A stretch of 64,000 nucleotides of DNA, taken from Lachnospiraceae bacterium (lineage in GTDB: Bacteria > Bacillota > Clostridia > Lachnospirales > Lachnospiraceae). The notes beneath the pieces are model-generated. The model had not been told where the DNA came from, made no database searches, and saw nothing but the letters and a program-made list of their open reading frames with translations. The position numbers and the translations under genes were made by a program. Location of the stretch: NCBI GenBank assembly GCA_017434885.1, contig JAFSGE010000030.1, forward strand, positions 282,197 to 346,196. The letters are read 5' to 3'. Of the stretch, positions 34,575 through 43,874 are shown piece after piece (within the stretch, counting starts at the first letter, position 1; every line of letters begins with the position of its first letter).

Positions 34575-36521
34575 TCATTTATCTAATAATTCAATTTGCA
34601 TCTCAAAAGGTGCAAGACACAGTTCTTTTCCTTTCAGGCTAAACGTCTGCATATTATCGGTATCATTAAATATAAACCGTACTTTTTTGCCGTTTCCTTC
34701 CCTTATAGTCACCTCAACATTTTCAGGAAGCCCATCAATAAAATCCACTTTGCTCTTTAACAGAATCTCTTTTACCAGTTTATTATATAACTTCTTTTCC
34801 CCTACTGTGCCTACATAATATGCCAAACCTTCCCCATAGACATTCTCGGTAATAGCTGCTTTTCCTTTGTAAAACTGACTGTCATAGGTGGCAAGCACTT
34901 TTGCATTTTCTGCACAAAGCACATCACACCACTGTCTTCCTTTGTATTCAGAACCATCTGCAAACCGCAACGCTACGGTATCTTCTCCGATAGGGTCATA
35001 TTCTTCCACACAGACTCCTGCCAAATTCTTAAAAACAGTAGGCAAAGGAGACATAATACATTTGTTATTCTCATCCTTTACACCGCTTCTGTTAGTCAGA
35101 ATCACACTGCCGCCTGTCTTCGTAAATTCATAAAGACGTTTTACTACATCTTCGTCTGTCACATACATCTGTGGTGCCACAATGATTTTGTATCCGTCAA
35201 AGGCTTCATGTTGTCCTATAATATCTACATTTATACCATATCGGGAAAATGCTGCATGAAAAAGTTTCATTTGTTCCAAATAATACATTCCGCGTGTCTG
35301 CGGTTGAATTTTGAAAGCATATTCATTGTCAGATGAATACAAAATTGCAACCTGTGACTTTATCTCTGTTCCATCGATAAAATCCAGTTCTTTTGCCTGC
35401 TTGCAAAGCTGAGCAAACTCATCAAAACGTCTGCCGGGCACATTGGAATGGTCAATCAGACCATGCCAGAACATTTCAGCACCGCTAACGGCTGTTCTCC
35501 ATCGGAAATGTACCACAGTATCGGCACCGTGAGCCAGCGCCTGTAAAGAATATCCTTTTATCATTCTGGGTCTTGGGGTATGCACCATAGGCATCCAACA
35601 TCCCATACCGCCGCTGAGCTGTTCCATAATCCAGAAGTTTTGTCTTTTAATGCCGCGCATCAAATCCAAATGAAATGCATGGCTATAATACTCTTCCGAA
35701 TTTTCAGGAATCTTAGTGATTGGGTAATTATCATAAGATACGAAATCCAAATCCTGAAAAGTCTTATAAAAATCAGGCATATTTTCACAAAACCAGGTAT
35801 TGGTGGTAATCATGGTTCCCGGACAGTTTTTGCGTATAATTTCAGCTTGCATTTTCACATATTTTATCATATTGTCCGACGCATATCTGTTAAAATCCAA
35901 CATAAACGAAGGATTAAACCACGCATAAGGATGACTGCCGTATGCCGGTTTAATCTGTTCCCATGCAGAGTATTCGCCGCTCCACATATTGTTACCGTAA
36001 GCCTTATTTACCGCTTCTATACTGCCATACTTTTCTTTTAGCCATTGACGGAACTCTCCGATACAGATTTCACAATGACAAAAATTAGCCTCCAGTTCAT
36101 TATCAATCTGCCATGCTATAACCGACTTATGATTTGCATACCGTCTTGTCATCTTTTCGATGATTTGTTTGGAATGTCTGATAAAGTCCGGATTGTTGTA
36201 GCATCTGTGACCTCGGATTCCCGTCGCTATTTTGTGTCCGTCCCTGCCTGTCATAACGGCATCCGGATACTTTTCATAAAGCCAGAGAGGCGGACAATTG
36301 GTCGGTGTACAAAGAACCACATCTATTTTGCGCTCTGCAAAAATATCCATTATCTCATCTAACCACGTAAAGTCATATTCTCCCTCCGCAGGTTCAAATC
36401 TGCACCATGCAAATTCTCCCATGCGGACTACTTCTACACCTGTTTTTTGCATCAGGTCCGCATCCTTTTCCCAAAGCGCCTTATCCCAATGCTCCGGGTA
36501 ATAATCCACACCAATTTTCAT
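34575..36521 (-). CDS. Beta-galactosidase, GH42
   Basis: A 648-residue GH42 enzyme with the standard three domains. The acid/base is E142 in WQIDNELEANF and the nucleophile E300 in WIMEQLSGG. The Zn-binding cysteines C107, C148, C150 and C153 are present (CHCEIC). The N-terminal MKIGVDYYPEHW is diagnostic. No signal peptide is seen, so it would act on imported galacto-oligosaccharides, possibly galactose-bearing xyloglucan fragments. It is about 36 nt from the GH2 gene. Confidence 0.95.
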   Translation of the reverse strand: MKIGVDYYPEHWDKALWEKDADLMQKTGVEVVRMGEFAWCRFEPAEGEYDFTWLDEIMDIFAERKIDVVLCTPTNCPPLWLYEKYPDAVMTGRDGHKIATGIRGHRCYNNPDFIRHSKQIIEKMTRRYANHKSVIAWQIDNELEANFCHCEICIGEFRQWLKEKYGSIEAVNKAYGNNMWSGEYSAWEQIKPAYGSHPYAWFNPSFMLDFNRYASDNMIKYVKMQAEIIRKNCPGTMITTNTWFCENMPDFYKTFQDLDFVSYDNYPITKIPENSEEYYSHAFHLDLMRGIKRQNFWIMEQLSGGMGCWMPMVHTPRPRMIKGYSLQALAHGADTVVHFRWRTAVSGAEMFWHGLIDHSNVPGRRFDEFAQLCKQAKELDFIDGTEIKSQVAILYSSDNEYAFKIQPQTRGMYYLEQMKLFHAAFSRYGINVDIIGQHEAFDGYKIIVAPQMYVTDEDVVKRLYEFTKTGGSVILTNRSGVKDENNKCIMSPLPTVFKNLAGVCVEEYDPIGEDTVALRFADGSEYKGRQWCDVLCAENAKVLATYDSQFYKGKAAITENVYGEGLAYYVGTVGEKKLYNKLVKEILLKSKVDFIDGLPENVEVTIREGNGKKVRFIFNDTDNMQTFSLKGKELCLAPFEMQIELLDK

Positions 36522-36549
36522 AATTTCACCCTACCTTCTCTTTCCGCTG

Positions 36550-37239
36550 CTATATCTGATACAGCCTCGCAGAATTTTCCTTAAGCCATTTTTTACAACT
36601 TTTATATCGGGGACAGACGCTACCTACCAGATTCCAAAATTCTTCCGAGTGATTCATATGCACCAGATGACACAATTCGTGCCAAATCACATAATCACAC
36701 ACCTCTTTCGGTGCCATCAGAATGCGGAAATTAAAATTCATATTTCCCTTGCTGCTACAACTTCCCCATCGGCTTTTCTGGTCTTTCACGGAAATCCCTT
36801 CATAATGCACACCCAGAGTCTTTGCAAATCGCTCTGCTTTTTGAGGCAGCAGTTCTGATGCCATTTTGCGGTACCATTTCTCGACCAGAAGCCGTCTGAA
36901 TTCATAGTCCGCATCATAAGGAATCCATAGCAAAAGACGGTTTTGGATCTGTTTGACTCTTCCTGTTTTTCGTTCTTCCCGAATCACTGTCAGTGTCAGT
37001 TCATCCCCCAGTAATGTAAGCACATCACCACTGTTTAAAGCAAGACGTTCTTTTTGTTCACGCTCTTTTGCATTTAATAAGCGGATTCTGGTGGCTGTAA
37101 TCCATTCTTCTTTTTCTTCCACAAAGGCATCAATCTGTTTTTTGCCGACCCATCCTGGCGCTTTTACCACCACATTTGCATTCTTGTCAAACGAAATGGA
37201 AATGGTTTTTCTTTTGCTTCGTATCAGTTCATATTGCAT
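36550..37239 (-). CDS. YgjP-like/DUF45 metallopeptidase
   Basis: A 229-residue member of the YgjP/DUF45 zinc peptidase group. The catalytic motif is WHELCHLVHMNHSEEFW (HExxH with a downstream Glu), preceded by RWGSCSSKGNMNFN and KDQKSR, the usual signature. Its substrate is unknown. It lies between GH74 and GH42, starting 1 nt after the GH74 stop, so it is co-translated with a carbohydrate set without an evident role in it. Confidence 0.92.
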   Translation of the reverse strand: MQYELIRSKRKTISISFDKNANVVVKAPGWVGKKQIDAFVEEKEEWITATRIRLLNAKEREQKERLALNSGDVLTLLGDELTLTVIREERKTGRVKQIQNRLLLWIPYDADYEFRRLLVEKWYRKMASELLPQKAERFAKTLGVHYEGISVKDQKSRWGSCSSKGNMNFNFRILMAPKEVCDYVIWHELCHLVHMNHSEEFWNLVGSVCPRYKSCKKWLKENSARLYQI

Positions 37240-37240
37240 T

Positions 37241-39589
37241 TTATTCTTCTGCCATTTCTCCGTATTTTAGTCCAAAGGAACCTGTTGCAATATAATATCT
37301 TCCGAAATGACGGCAATCACCGTCGATACTGTTAATATCACCAAATTGCTGTGTATCGTTGTTGATTTTTTCCCAGCTTGCCCCGTCATCAAAGGAACGG
37401 AAAAATCCGTATATACCGTCAATTTCGCCGCAAATATACAAGGCTTTGTTTTCTTTCAGATAATCAGCACCCTCCCCAATTAAGCCAAGACCTGCGCGGA
37501 ATACCTTTTCGCCCTCTTTGGTCAGACGTTTTGCCACTGCCTTTTTATTTGCAATATCCATAGAAATCTTAAAAAGTCCGTAAGCCGAAACTGCTGCATA
37601 GAAAATACCTTTTTTTCCTGCTTCACCACGAATTTCCGTTTTATTGGCACAGTCAATCAGGCCGAATACCATTTCTCCTGCCGGAAAACCTTCTGTTTCC
37701 ATTTGACAGAAATGATTTCCCTTATCTGTGCTGAGATAAAGTGTAAAGTCATCCCCAAATCCGTAGAATACATCGGGATTTACTCTGTCGGAAAATACTT
37801 TCATATGTAACCCTAAGTCCGAAATATCTTTTCCCTGTTTATCAAAAACACTAACTTTTCGGAAAGACTTGCCAAGGTCATTGCTGACAATCACGCCCTT
37901 CATAAAAAGGTCAATTCCTTCCGCAACACAATATACAATGGTATCCGCAGAACTGTTGATTGCCACCCATCCCGCATTTACATTAGGACATTCAATCTGT
38001 CTGAACCGTTCATCCAAATAATCGGAAATACCAAAAGGCAAGGGAATTCTGTTAAAAGACTGTCCGTAATCATGTGAAAGAATCAAACCGCCTTTTGTTT
38101 TTCCTTTCCAGTTTCCTCTTGGGGTTACCACAACAATTTCTGCCTTTTCATCCGGGAAATCTGCATTAATACAGGTAATATAACGGTTACCCTCCGCATC
38201 TGCAAATGAATTTTCGCAGGGAGTGTCTAAATCCGTAAATGCAAATCCTCCCAAATCTCCCACGATATCAAGTGCCTGCACAGGCCCCTTTGGCATACCG
38301 TAAACATTCAGATGAACGGTCTCTTCAATTCCTTTACAGCAATCCACAAAGTTTCTGTTCTTTGTGGTAAATAATTCGCTTCTGAACACACCGGTTCCGC
38401 TGTTAAACCACACTTCATCCGGGTTAAAAGGATTTATTTTAACATCACTGAGCCAGTGAATTAGGCTGTGACCACCGTTATAACAAGGCTTCATATATGG
38501 TGTTTCAAAATGAAGATTGCCCAATTCCAAATCATAAAGTGCCGCTTCCCAGCTCTCACCATAATCGTAGGAAATAAATATCATATCCCCGTCATCCTTG
38601 CAAAGACTGCTGGCGGCAAGAAGTCCCGGTTTTGCCTTGCAACTGCTGATACCACCGAAACCGAACCGATATACGCTGTTCTTGTCCGCTTCATAGCCAC
38701 CATTTTCGTTCCAAAGACAAGTAGGCGTGATATCAGTATACTCACAGATTTTCCCCTGTTCGTCAAAGGAATATCGGATAATACGACCGCCAAGCACATT
38801 GCCGCAGTCACAGCTGTACCCCATCTCCGTCACATAAGCACGATCCCCGGTATTTACCAAAGTAACATAAAGATACTTGCCGTCATAATCGTAGCGGTGT
38901 GCCACGTAACCACTCCACTTGGAGTCTTCTATCAGAATACTTTCCGGCATCATTAATTGTTCAAATGTCATGCCACTGTCATAAGAAACATAAAGACTGT
39001 GTCCGCGCATTTCTTTAGTTCCCGTAGCAACACCTGCGGTTCCTGCCACAACGGTTTCTCCGTCAGGAGATGCCCATACACAGGTCATGTAAGTTTCCTC
39101 TCCTGTCTTTCTCTTTTCCCACGTTTTTCCTAAATCAGGAGAATAGAATAATCCGTCCTTCTGGCTTGCAAAGTAAATACCGCCGTTTTTGACAGGGTCA
39201 CTAATCAATCGGTAGCCGGTTCCCCTGCCGTTCAAATTACCATGCACAAAGCAAGGCATATCATAATGAATAAAGGTTTTTCCATAGTCATTTGAAAGAC
39301 TGAACTTACCTGCTGCATCCTCACGGTTTACCCCACTGACAATCATCAGCCTTTCAGGGCGCTTTTCATCTGTTGCAAGTGCAATCGGATATGTTTCCCG
39401 CAGGTCAAACATGCTGACCGACTCGGTCAGGCTATGCCATTTGTTTTCTTTATAATCAAATTTATAACTTCCGCCGATATCCGTTCTGATATACAAGACA
39501 TCTTTTTCCTGTGGATGAAATAAAAAACCGGTCACGTAACCACCGCCCGGAATTTGTAAATTTTTGTAGCTATACGAAACCTCTCTCAT
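37241..39589 (-). CDS. GH74 family xyloglucanase-like protein, no signal peptide
   Basis: A 782-residue protein with two seven-bladed beta-propeller halves as in GH74. The signature GGGYVTGFLFHP...YIRTDIGGSYKF is at the N-terminus, with the probable catalytic aspartates D37 (RTDIGG) and D445 (GDLGGF). Asp-box-like units such as SYDSGMTFE, SHDYGQSFN and SNDLGKSFR recur. Most GH74 enzymes are secreted; here there is no signal peptide, so the enzyme is probably intracellular. The ATG at 39589 follows AAGGAG by about 7 nt. It heads the DUF45-GH42-GH2 unit. Confidence 0.88.
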   Translation of the reverse strand: MREVSYSYKNLQIPGGGYVTGFLFHPQEKDVLYIRTDIGGSYKFDYKENKWHSLTESVSMFDLRETYPIALATDEKRPERLMIVSGVNREDAAGKFSLSNDYGKTFIHYDMPCFVHGNLNGRGTGYRLISDPVKNGGIYFASQKDGLFYSPDLGKTWEKRKTGEETYMTCVWASPDGETVVAGTAGVATGTKEMRGHSLYVSYDSGMTFEQLMMPESILIEDSKWSGYVAHRYDYDGKYLYVTLVNTGDRAYVTEMGYSCDCGNVLGGRIIRYSFDEQGKICEYTDITPTCLWNENGGYEADKNSVYRFGFGGISSCKAKPGLLAASSLCKDDGDMIFISYDYGESWEAALYDLELGNLHFETPYMKPCYNGGHSLIHWLSDVKINPFNPDEVWFNSGTGVFRSELFTTKNRNFVDCCKGIEETVHLNVYGMPKGPVQALDIVGDLGGFAFTDLDTPCENSFADAEGNRYITCINADFPDEKAEIVVVTPRGNWKGKTKGGLILSHDYGQSFNRIPLPFGISDYLDERFRQIECPNVNAGWVAINSSADTIVYCVAEGIDLFMKGVIVSNDLGKSFRKVSVFDKQGKDISDLGLHMKVFSDRVNPDVFYGFGDDFTLYLSTDKGNHFCQMETEGFPAGEMVFGLIDCANKTEIRGEAGKKGIFYAAVSAYGLFKISMDIANKKAVAKRLTKEGEKVFRAGLGLIGEGADYLKENKALYICGEIDGIYGFFRSFDDGASWEKINNDTQQFGDINSIDGDCRHFGRYYIATGSFGLKYGEMAEE

Positions 39590-39618
39590 ACCATTCTCCT
39601 TTTGCTTATGCAAGTAAC

Positions 39619-39644
39619 GCTCCCGAAGTTAAACTTCGGAAGCG
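39619..39644. other. Hairpin between tyrS and GH74, first of two
   Basis: Arms GCTCCCGAAGTT and AACTTCGGAAGC with one mismatch. On the plus strand it is followed by CAACTATTTTTC, but no plus-strand gene ends here. On the minus strand it lies in the GH74 leader and lacks a U-tract. It may be a leader structure or a tyrS 3' end. Confidence 0.5.
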
Positions 39645-39664
39645 CAACTATTTTTCTTACACGC

Positions 39665-39709
39665 GCAAACAAGCAATTACGTTTTTCACCTGCTTTGCAG
39701 ATTGTTTGC
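39665..39709. other. Hairpin between tyrS and GH74, second of two
   Basis: GCAAACAA and TTGTTTGC enclose an inner CTGCTTTGCAG hairpin. It lies about 25 nt after the tyrS stop on the minus strand, with no long U-tract. The two structures together fill most of the 145-bp space between tyrS and GH74. Confidence 0.45.
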
Positions 39710-39734
39710 ACTATTACATTATACCATTGTTTTC

Positions 39735-40958
39735 TTATTTCAGCACTACTTTACGGAAATTCTTTTTACCACGTTTAATAACAACGCCGTCTCCCATAAA
39801 GGTATCTTTATCATATGCTGCTTTAATATCATTTACTTTGTCATTTCCTACAGTAACACCGCCCTGTTCAATGGCACGTCTTCCCTCGGAACGGGAAGCT
39901 ACCAGACCGGATTTGCAAAGTACACTGATTAAATCAATGCTTCCGTCTGCAAAATCTTCATCTGTCAGTTCTGCGGTAGGCATATCAGCTGCAACACCGG
40001 CACTGAACAATGCTTTTGCACTTTCCTGAGCTCTTACTGCCTCTTCTTCACCATGTACAAGCTTGGTCAACTCGTAAGCAAGAATTTCCTTTGCCTGATT
40101 TAACTGACTGCCTTCCCATGCATCCATCTTTTCAATTTCTTCCAAGGGAAGGAATGTCAACATACGGATACATTTGAGAACATCTGCATCCGCTACGTTT
40201 CTCCAGTACTGGTAGAACTCAAAAGGAGATGTCTTATTGGGATCAAGCCATACAGCCCCCTTCTGGGTCTTACCCATCTTCTTACCTTCTGAGTTAAGCA
40301 GCAATGTGATAGTCATTGCGTAAGCATCTTTTCCTAATTTACGTCTGATTAATTCGGTACCACCAAGCATATTACTCCACTGATCATCTCCACCGAACTG
40401 CATGTTACAGCCGTATTTCTGGAATAACTCATAGAAGTCATAGCTCTGCATAATCATGTAGTTAAATTCAAGGAAGCTCAATCCTTTTTCCATTCTCTGC
40501 TTGTAGCACTCTGCACGAAGCATGTTGTTTACGGAAAAATGAGGACCTACTTCTCTCAAAAATTCAATGTAATTTTTGCCAAGGAGCCAGTCAGCATTAT
40601 TTACCATCAGTGCTTTACCATCGGAGAAGTCAATAAACTTACTCATCTGCTCCTTAAAGCAGTCACAGTTGTGCTGAATGGTTTCTGTAGTCATCATGGA
40701 ACGCATGTCGGTTCTTCCGGAAGGATCACCAATCATGGCTGTACCTCCACCGATTAAGGCAATTGGTTTATTACCTGCCATCTGCAGACGTTTCATCAGG
40801 CAAAGTGCCATGAAGTGTCCTACGTGAAGGGAATCTGCTGTAGGGTCAAAACCGATATAGAAGGTTGCCTTTCCGTTATTAATCAGTTCTTTAATTTCTT
40901 CTTCGTCAGTGAGCTGTGCAAGAAGCCCTCTGGCTTTTAATTCGTCAAAAATTGTCAT
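39735..40958 (-). CDS. tyrS: Tyrosine--tRNA ligase
   Basis: A class Ic synthetase of 407 residues. The HIGH-type motif is in [15 protein letters not shown], the KMSKS-type motif is KMGKTQKG, and Tyr-specific [13 protein letters not shown] and GGDDQWSN are present. The C-terminal 80 residues form an S4 RNA-binding domain ([18 protein letters not shown]). The ATG at 40958 was chosen because AAGGAG lies about 8 nt upstream and the T-box leader ends just before. Expression is expected to respond to uncharged tRNA-Tyr. Confidence 0.97.
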   Translation of the reverse strand: MTIFDELKARGLLAQLTDEEEIKELINNGKATFYIGFDPTADSLHVGHFMALCLMKRLQMAGNKPIALIGGGTAMIGDPSGRTDMRSMMTTETIQHNCDCFKEQMSKFIDFSDGKALMVNNADWLLGKNYIEFLREVGPHFSVNNMLRAECYKQRMEKGLSFLEFNYMIMQSYDFYELFQKYGCNMQFGGDDQWSNMLGGTELIRRKLGKDAYAMTITLLLNSEGKKMGKTQKGAVWLDPNKTSPFEFYQYWRNVADADVLKCIRMLTFLPLEEIEKMDAWEGSQLNQAKEILAYELTKLVHGEEEAVRAQESAKALFSAGVAADMPTAELTDEDFADGSIDLISVLCKSGLVASRSEGRRAIEQGGVTVGNDKVNDIKAAYDKDTFMGDGVVIKRGKKNFRKVVLK

Positions 40959-40976
40959 GGTTTTCTCTCCTTTTCC

Positions 40977-41250
40977 ATAAAAAAACTCGCCCTTATCAAA
41001 AGGACGAGTTATCACTCGTGTTACCACCTAATGTTCCCATAAAGCTCACGCTCTATAGCTTAGTAAGTATCAAAATACTATGGCGGATATCGGTGCCTGC
41101 CGGTAAAGCCTACTAAAATATAATTTGTTCGGTTTACTGCTCCGAGATGTACTTCCCATTGTTCTTCCCCGCGCCTCTCACCAACCGGCAACTCTCTGTC
41201 AGTCTTTAAACAAAGGTACTCTTCTCATCATTGCTTTTTCTTTTTTAATT
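40977..41250 (-). ncRNA. T-box riboswitch leader of tyrS
   Basis: Read on the minus strand, the leader has a Stem I region with GAGAG and a specifier TAC (41151-41149; Tyr codon) in AAGTACATCTC, then the T-box core GGTGGTAACACG (41028-41017), and a terminator AACTCGTCCTTTTGATAAGGGCGAGTT followed by seven T residues (about 41010-40977). Uncharged tRNA-Tyr should favour the antiterminator and allow tyrS transcription. Confidence 0.93.
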
Positions 41251-41256
41251 GTCATC

Positions 41257-41285
41257 ATTATACAAAGCTTAAAAATCTTTGTCAA
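41257..41285 (-). promoter_or_regulatory. Consensus promoter of the tyrS T-box leader
   Basis: On the minus strand TTGACA (41285-41280), 17-bp spacer, TATAAT (41262-41257): a perfect sigma-A match. It begins only 3 bp beyond the stop codon of the VWA gene. Confidence 0.92.
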
Positions 41286-41288
41286 TCA

Positions 41289-42497
41289 CTATTTATTACT
41301 AATCAGCTTCATCATTGCCTGATTGAGTCCGTCCACTGTCAGCTTATACATGGGAAACATAGCCTTCACTGCCGTTTCTGCTTCTCTCCACGGTGCATGA
41401 CCGGGAGCCATCTTAGGATTCAGCCATACAATTTTCCTATAATGCCTTTTCATAAGCTGTAGCCACTCATATCCCGAAAGACCGCCATTAGGTCCTCTGT
41501 AATTTCCGGTAGTGGAATAAAGCTCCTCAGGTGCCATAGCCGCATCACCTACAATGATCACTTTGTAATCACTGTCAAGATTCCTGAACATCCACTCAGT
41601 ATCAATCCATTCTCCGTTTTCACATTCAGGTGTTTTATATAGCTTGGAATAAATACAGTTATGAAAATAATACACCTTTACATCCTTGTAATGGTTGGAT
41701 TTGTTAACCGACTGGAACAAATCATTCAGCAATGAACTGTAGGGAATCATGGTTCCGCCTGAATCCATCAAAAGAAGAAGCTTCACCGCGTTCTTCCTGG
41801 GACGTTCCATCACAATCTGCAGACAACCACCATTATTACAGGTCTTATCAACAGTTCCGTTAATGTCAAGTTCCGTCTTTGGTATGTCGAGCTTCGTAGA
41901 AAACTGACGTAATTTACGAAGTGCCAACTGGAATTGTCTGTTTTCCAATACTCTGTCATCACGGAAATCACGGTACTTACGGGCGCCAATTACCTGAAAA
42001 GCACTTTGATAACCTGTTTGACCGCCTACACGGATACCGCCCATATTGCCACCGGCATTACCAAATGAGGTTTTACCCATACTTCCGATCCAAAAGCTAC
42101 CGCCGTTGTGTTCACTGTCCTGATCCCGCAAACGCTCTTTAAACTTTGCTTCAACCTCGTCTTTATCAAGATCGGTAAAGATTCCGTCCTGCTCATTCAT
42201 CCGGAATCTGTCTTCTTCATCAACCATATCAATCAGTTCAGACTTATCCAACCAACGCAGCATGTTCTTGGAAATTTCATTTTCTGACTGCACGCCTTTA
42301 AAGACCTCTTCAAAGGCCATATCAAATTTATCAAAATCAGTTTCGCTTTTTACCAAAATCATTCTGGCAAGATAATAAAACTCTGTAAGGCTGCTTCCGG
42401 CAAGCCCTTTCTCTAAAGCCTCCTGCAACGCAAGCCACTCGGTCAAGGCAATGCGAAGTCCTTTTGCCCTACAGGTGTAAAAGAACTTGGTAAACAT
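41289..42497 (-). CDS. VWA domain-containing protein (CoxE-like)
   Basis: A 402-residue protein: a helical N-terminal part, a Gly-rich middle (SMGKTSFGNAGGNMGGIRVGG, unusual), and a C-terminal VWA domain from about residue 245 with a MIDAS-like LLLLMDSGGTMIPY in which the usual DxSxS is DSGGT. It pairs with the MoxR ATPase gene upstream; MoxR/VWA pairs act as metal-insertion or complex-assembly chaperones. The target here is unknown. The ATG at 42497 was chosen for AAAGGA about 12 nt upstream; a longer start adds 13 residues. Confidence 0.88.
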   Translation of the reverse strand: MFTKFFYTCRAKGLRIALTEWLALQEALEKGLAGSSLTEFYYLARMILVKSETDFDKFDMAFEEVFKGVQSENEISKNMLRWLDKSELIDMVDEEDRFRMNEQDGIFTDLDKDEVEAKFKERLRDQDSEHNGGSFWIGSMGKTSFGNAGGNMGGIRVGGQTGYQSAFQVIGARKYRDFRDDRVLENRQFQLALRKLRQFSTKLDIPKTELDINGTVDKTCNNGGCLQIVMERPRKNAVKLLLLMDSGGTMIPYSSLLNDLFQSVNKSNHYKDVKVYYFHNCIYSKLYKTPECENGEWIDTEWMFRNLDSDYKVIIVGDAAMAPEELYSTTGNYRGPNGGLSGYEWLQLMKRHYRKIVWLNPKMAPGHAPWREAETAVKAMFPMYKLTVDGLNQAMMKLISNK

Positions 42498-42558
42498 GCT
42501 GATACCATTCCTTTCCGCAGGTGTTTCACAGCGCAATCGTAAAGCCTGCTCACAATCA

Positions 42559-43368
42559 CTAGTTTAGTCTTTGCTGTAAGCCTTCCAAGTCTTCATCCTT
42601 CTTAACAATCACCCCTACAAAAGGAAGTTCCGCCTTAATCTTATTTGCGGGAATACCGCCGATTTGCAGTGCATTAATCCAGTCAATCAGTTCTGATGTG
42701 CTGGGCTTTTTACGGATATCCTTTAAGGAACGAATCCGATAGAACACATCCATAGCATTTTTGAGGAGATTTTCCTCAACGTCCGGATGATGGGTTCTTA
42801 CGATTTCTTCCATCAACGCTTCATCCGGGAAATCAATGTAATGAAAGATACATCTTCTCAGAAATGCATCCGGAAGCTCCTTTTCCGCATTAGAGGTAAT
42901 AATTACAATGGGACGCTGTTTTGCTTTCACAGTTCTCTTTGTCTCATGAATATAGAATTCCATCTGATCAAGCTCCCAAAGAAGGTCATTGGGAAATTCA
43001 AGATCCGCTTTGTCAATTTCATCAATCAGAAGAATGACCTGTTCATCGCTGTCAAAAGCCTCACCAAGCTTACCCAGTTTAATGTATCTGGCAATGTCAT
43101 CCACTCCCTCTTCCCCAAACTGTCCGTCGTACAATCTCTGAATGGTATCATACATATAAAGACCGTCTTGTGCCTTGGTGGTAGACTTAATATTCCAAAT
43201 AATTAACTTTTTGCCGAGAGACTTTGCTACAGCCTGTGCAAGCATAGTCTTACCTGTTCCCGGTTCCCCCTTTATTAAAAGAGGCTTCTTTAAAGCGATG
43301 GCAACATTTACGCTTGCCATAAGCTGCTCGGATGCCACATATTCCTGTGTACTTTCAAACTGCTGCAT
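42559..43368 (-). CDS. MoxR-type AAA+ ATPase
   Basis: A 269-residue AAA+ protein of the MoxR/CoxD type. Walker A is GEPGTGKTMLAQAVA, Walker B VILLIDEIDKAD, sensor 1 IVIITSNAEKELPDAFLRRC with the arginine finger at the end. It precedes the VWA partner by about 60 nt and follows two membrane proteins of unknown role, which might be its clients. That link is inference from order only. Confidence 0.92.
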   Translation of the reverse strand: MQQFESTQEYVASEQLMASVNVAIALKKPLLIKGEPGTGKTMLAQAVAKSLGKKLIIWNIKSTTKAQDGLYMYDTIQRLYDGQFGEEGVDDIARYIKLGKLGEAFDSDEQVILLIDEIDKADLEFPNDLLWELDQMEFYIHETKRTVKAKQRPIVIITSNAEKELPDAFLRRCIFHYIDFPDEALMEEIVRTHHPDVEENLLKNAMDVFYRIRSLKDIRKKPSTSELIDWINALQIGGIPANKIKAELPFVGVIVKKDEDLEGLQQRLN

Positions 43369-43382
43369 AATCCTTCCTCCCT

Positions 43383-43874
43383 TTATAAATCAATCTCTAT
43401 TGTCTGCTCACTATCTGTTCTGTAATTGTTATATGTCACAGTAAATCCCCTGCACCCATCTTCAATACAAAGCACTTCACTGCAGGTTGCTTCCTTTCCT
43501 GCCGGAATGCAATTCGCTTCATCAGAACCGAAAGCCTCCTCTTCTATCGGCATAACGCTGTAGTATTCCCAGTCATTCCCTCCGTAGGCGGAGCTGTCAT
43601 AATGAAGATAAACACTGCTTGTATTATGATTGTAGTTGCTGTGATTTTCTATGGTTACATAAAGGCGATAATAGGAAAATCCATCTTCCGATTCCCCATG
43701 GTATTCATCACCTAAATATTCTATTTCCGCAGAAGTAATAATTGGCTCTGTATGTCCGTCCGCTTCATATTTCAGGTAATCGGTTTCACTGAAAAAAATA
43801 GCTGCAGACAGCAGACAGATAAACAAACTCATCATTGCCACAAACACCGTGATAACTATTTTAACAACTTTCAT
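43383..43874 (-). CDS. Membrane-anchored extracytoplasmic protein of unknown function
   Basis: A 163-residue protein with one N-terminal helix (VKIVITVFVAMMSLFICLLSAAIFF) and an exported beta-rich domain with two cysteines in CIEDGC and one in EANC. It resembles small secreted beta-sandwich domains, but no family is claimed. Its ATG overlaps the stop of the preceding gene by 1 nt (TAATG), so the two are coupled. It lies upstream of the MoxR/VWA pair. Confidence 0.78.
   Translation of the reverse strand: MKVVKIVITVFVAMMSLFICLLSAAIFFSETDYLKYEADGHTEPIITSAEIEYLGDEYHGESEDGFSYYRLYVTIENHSNYNHNTSSVYLHYDSSAYGGNDWEYYSVMPIEEEAFGSDEANCIPAGKEATCSEVLCIEDGCRGFTVTYNNYRTDSEQTIEIDL

Noticed and set aside
39511-40029. 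Plus-strand open frame of 172 codons across the GH74-tyrS space
   Set aside because: Antisense to both genes and reads through the hairpins; low-complexity Phe/Thr-rich sequence.
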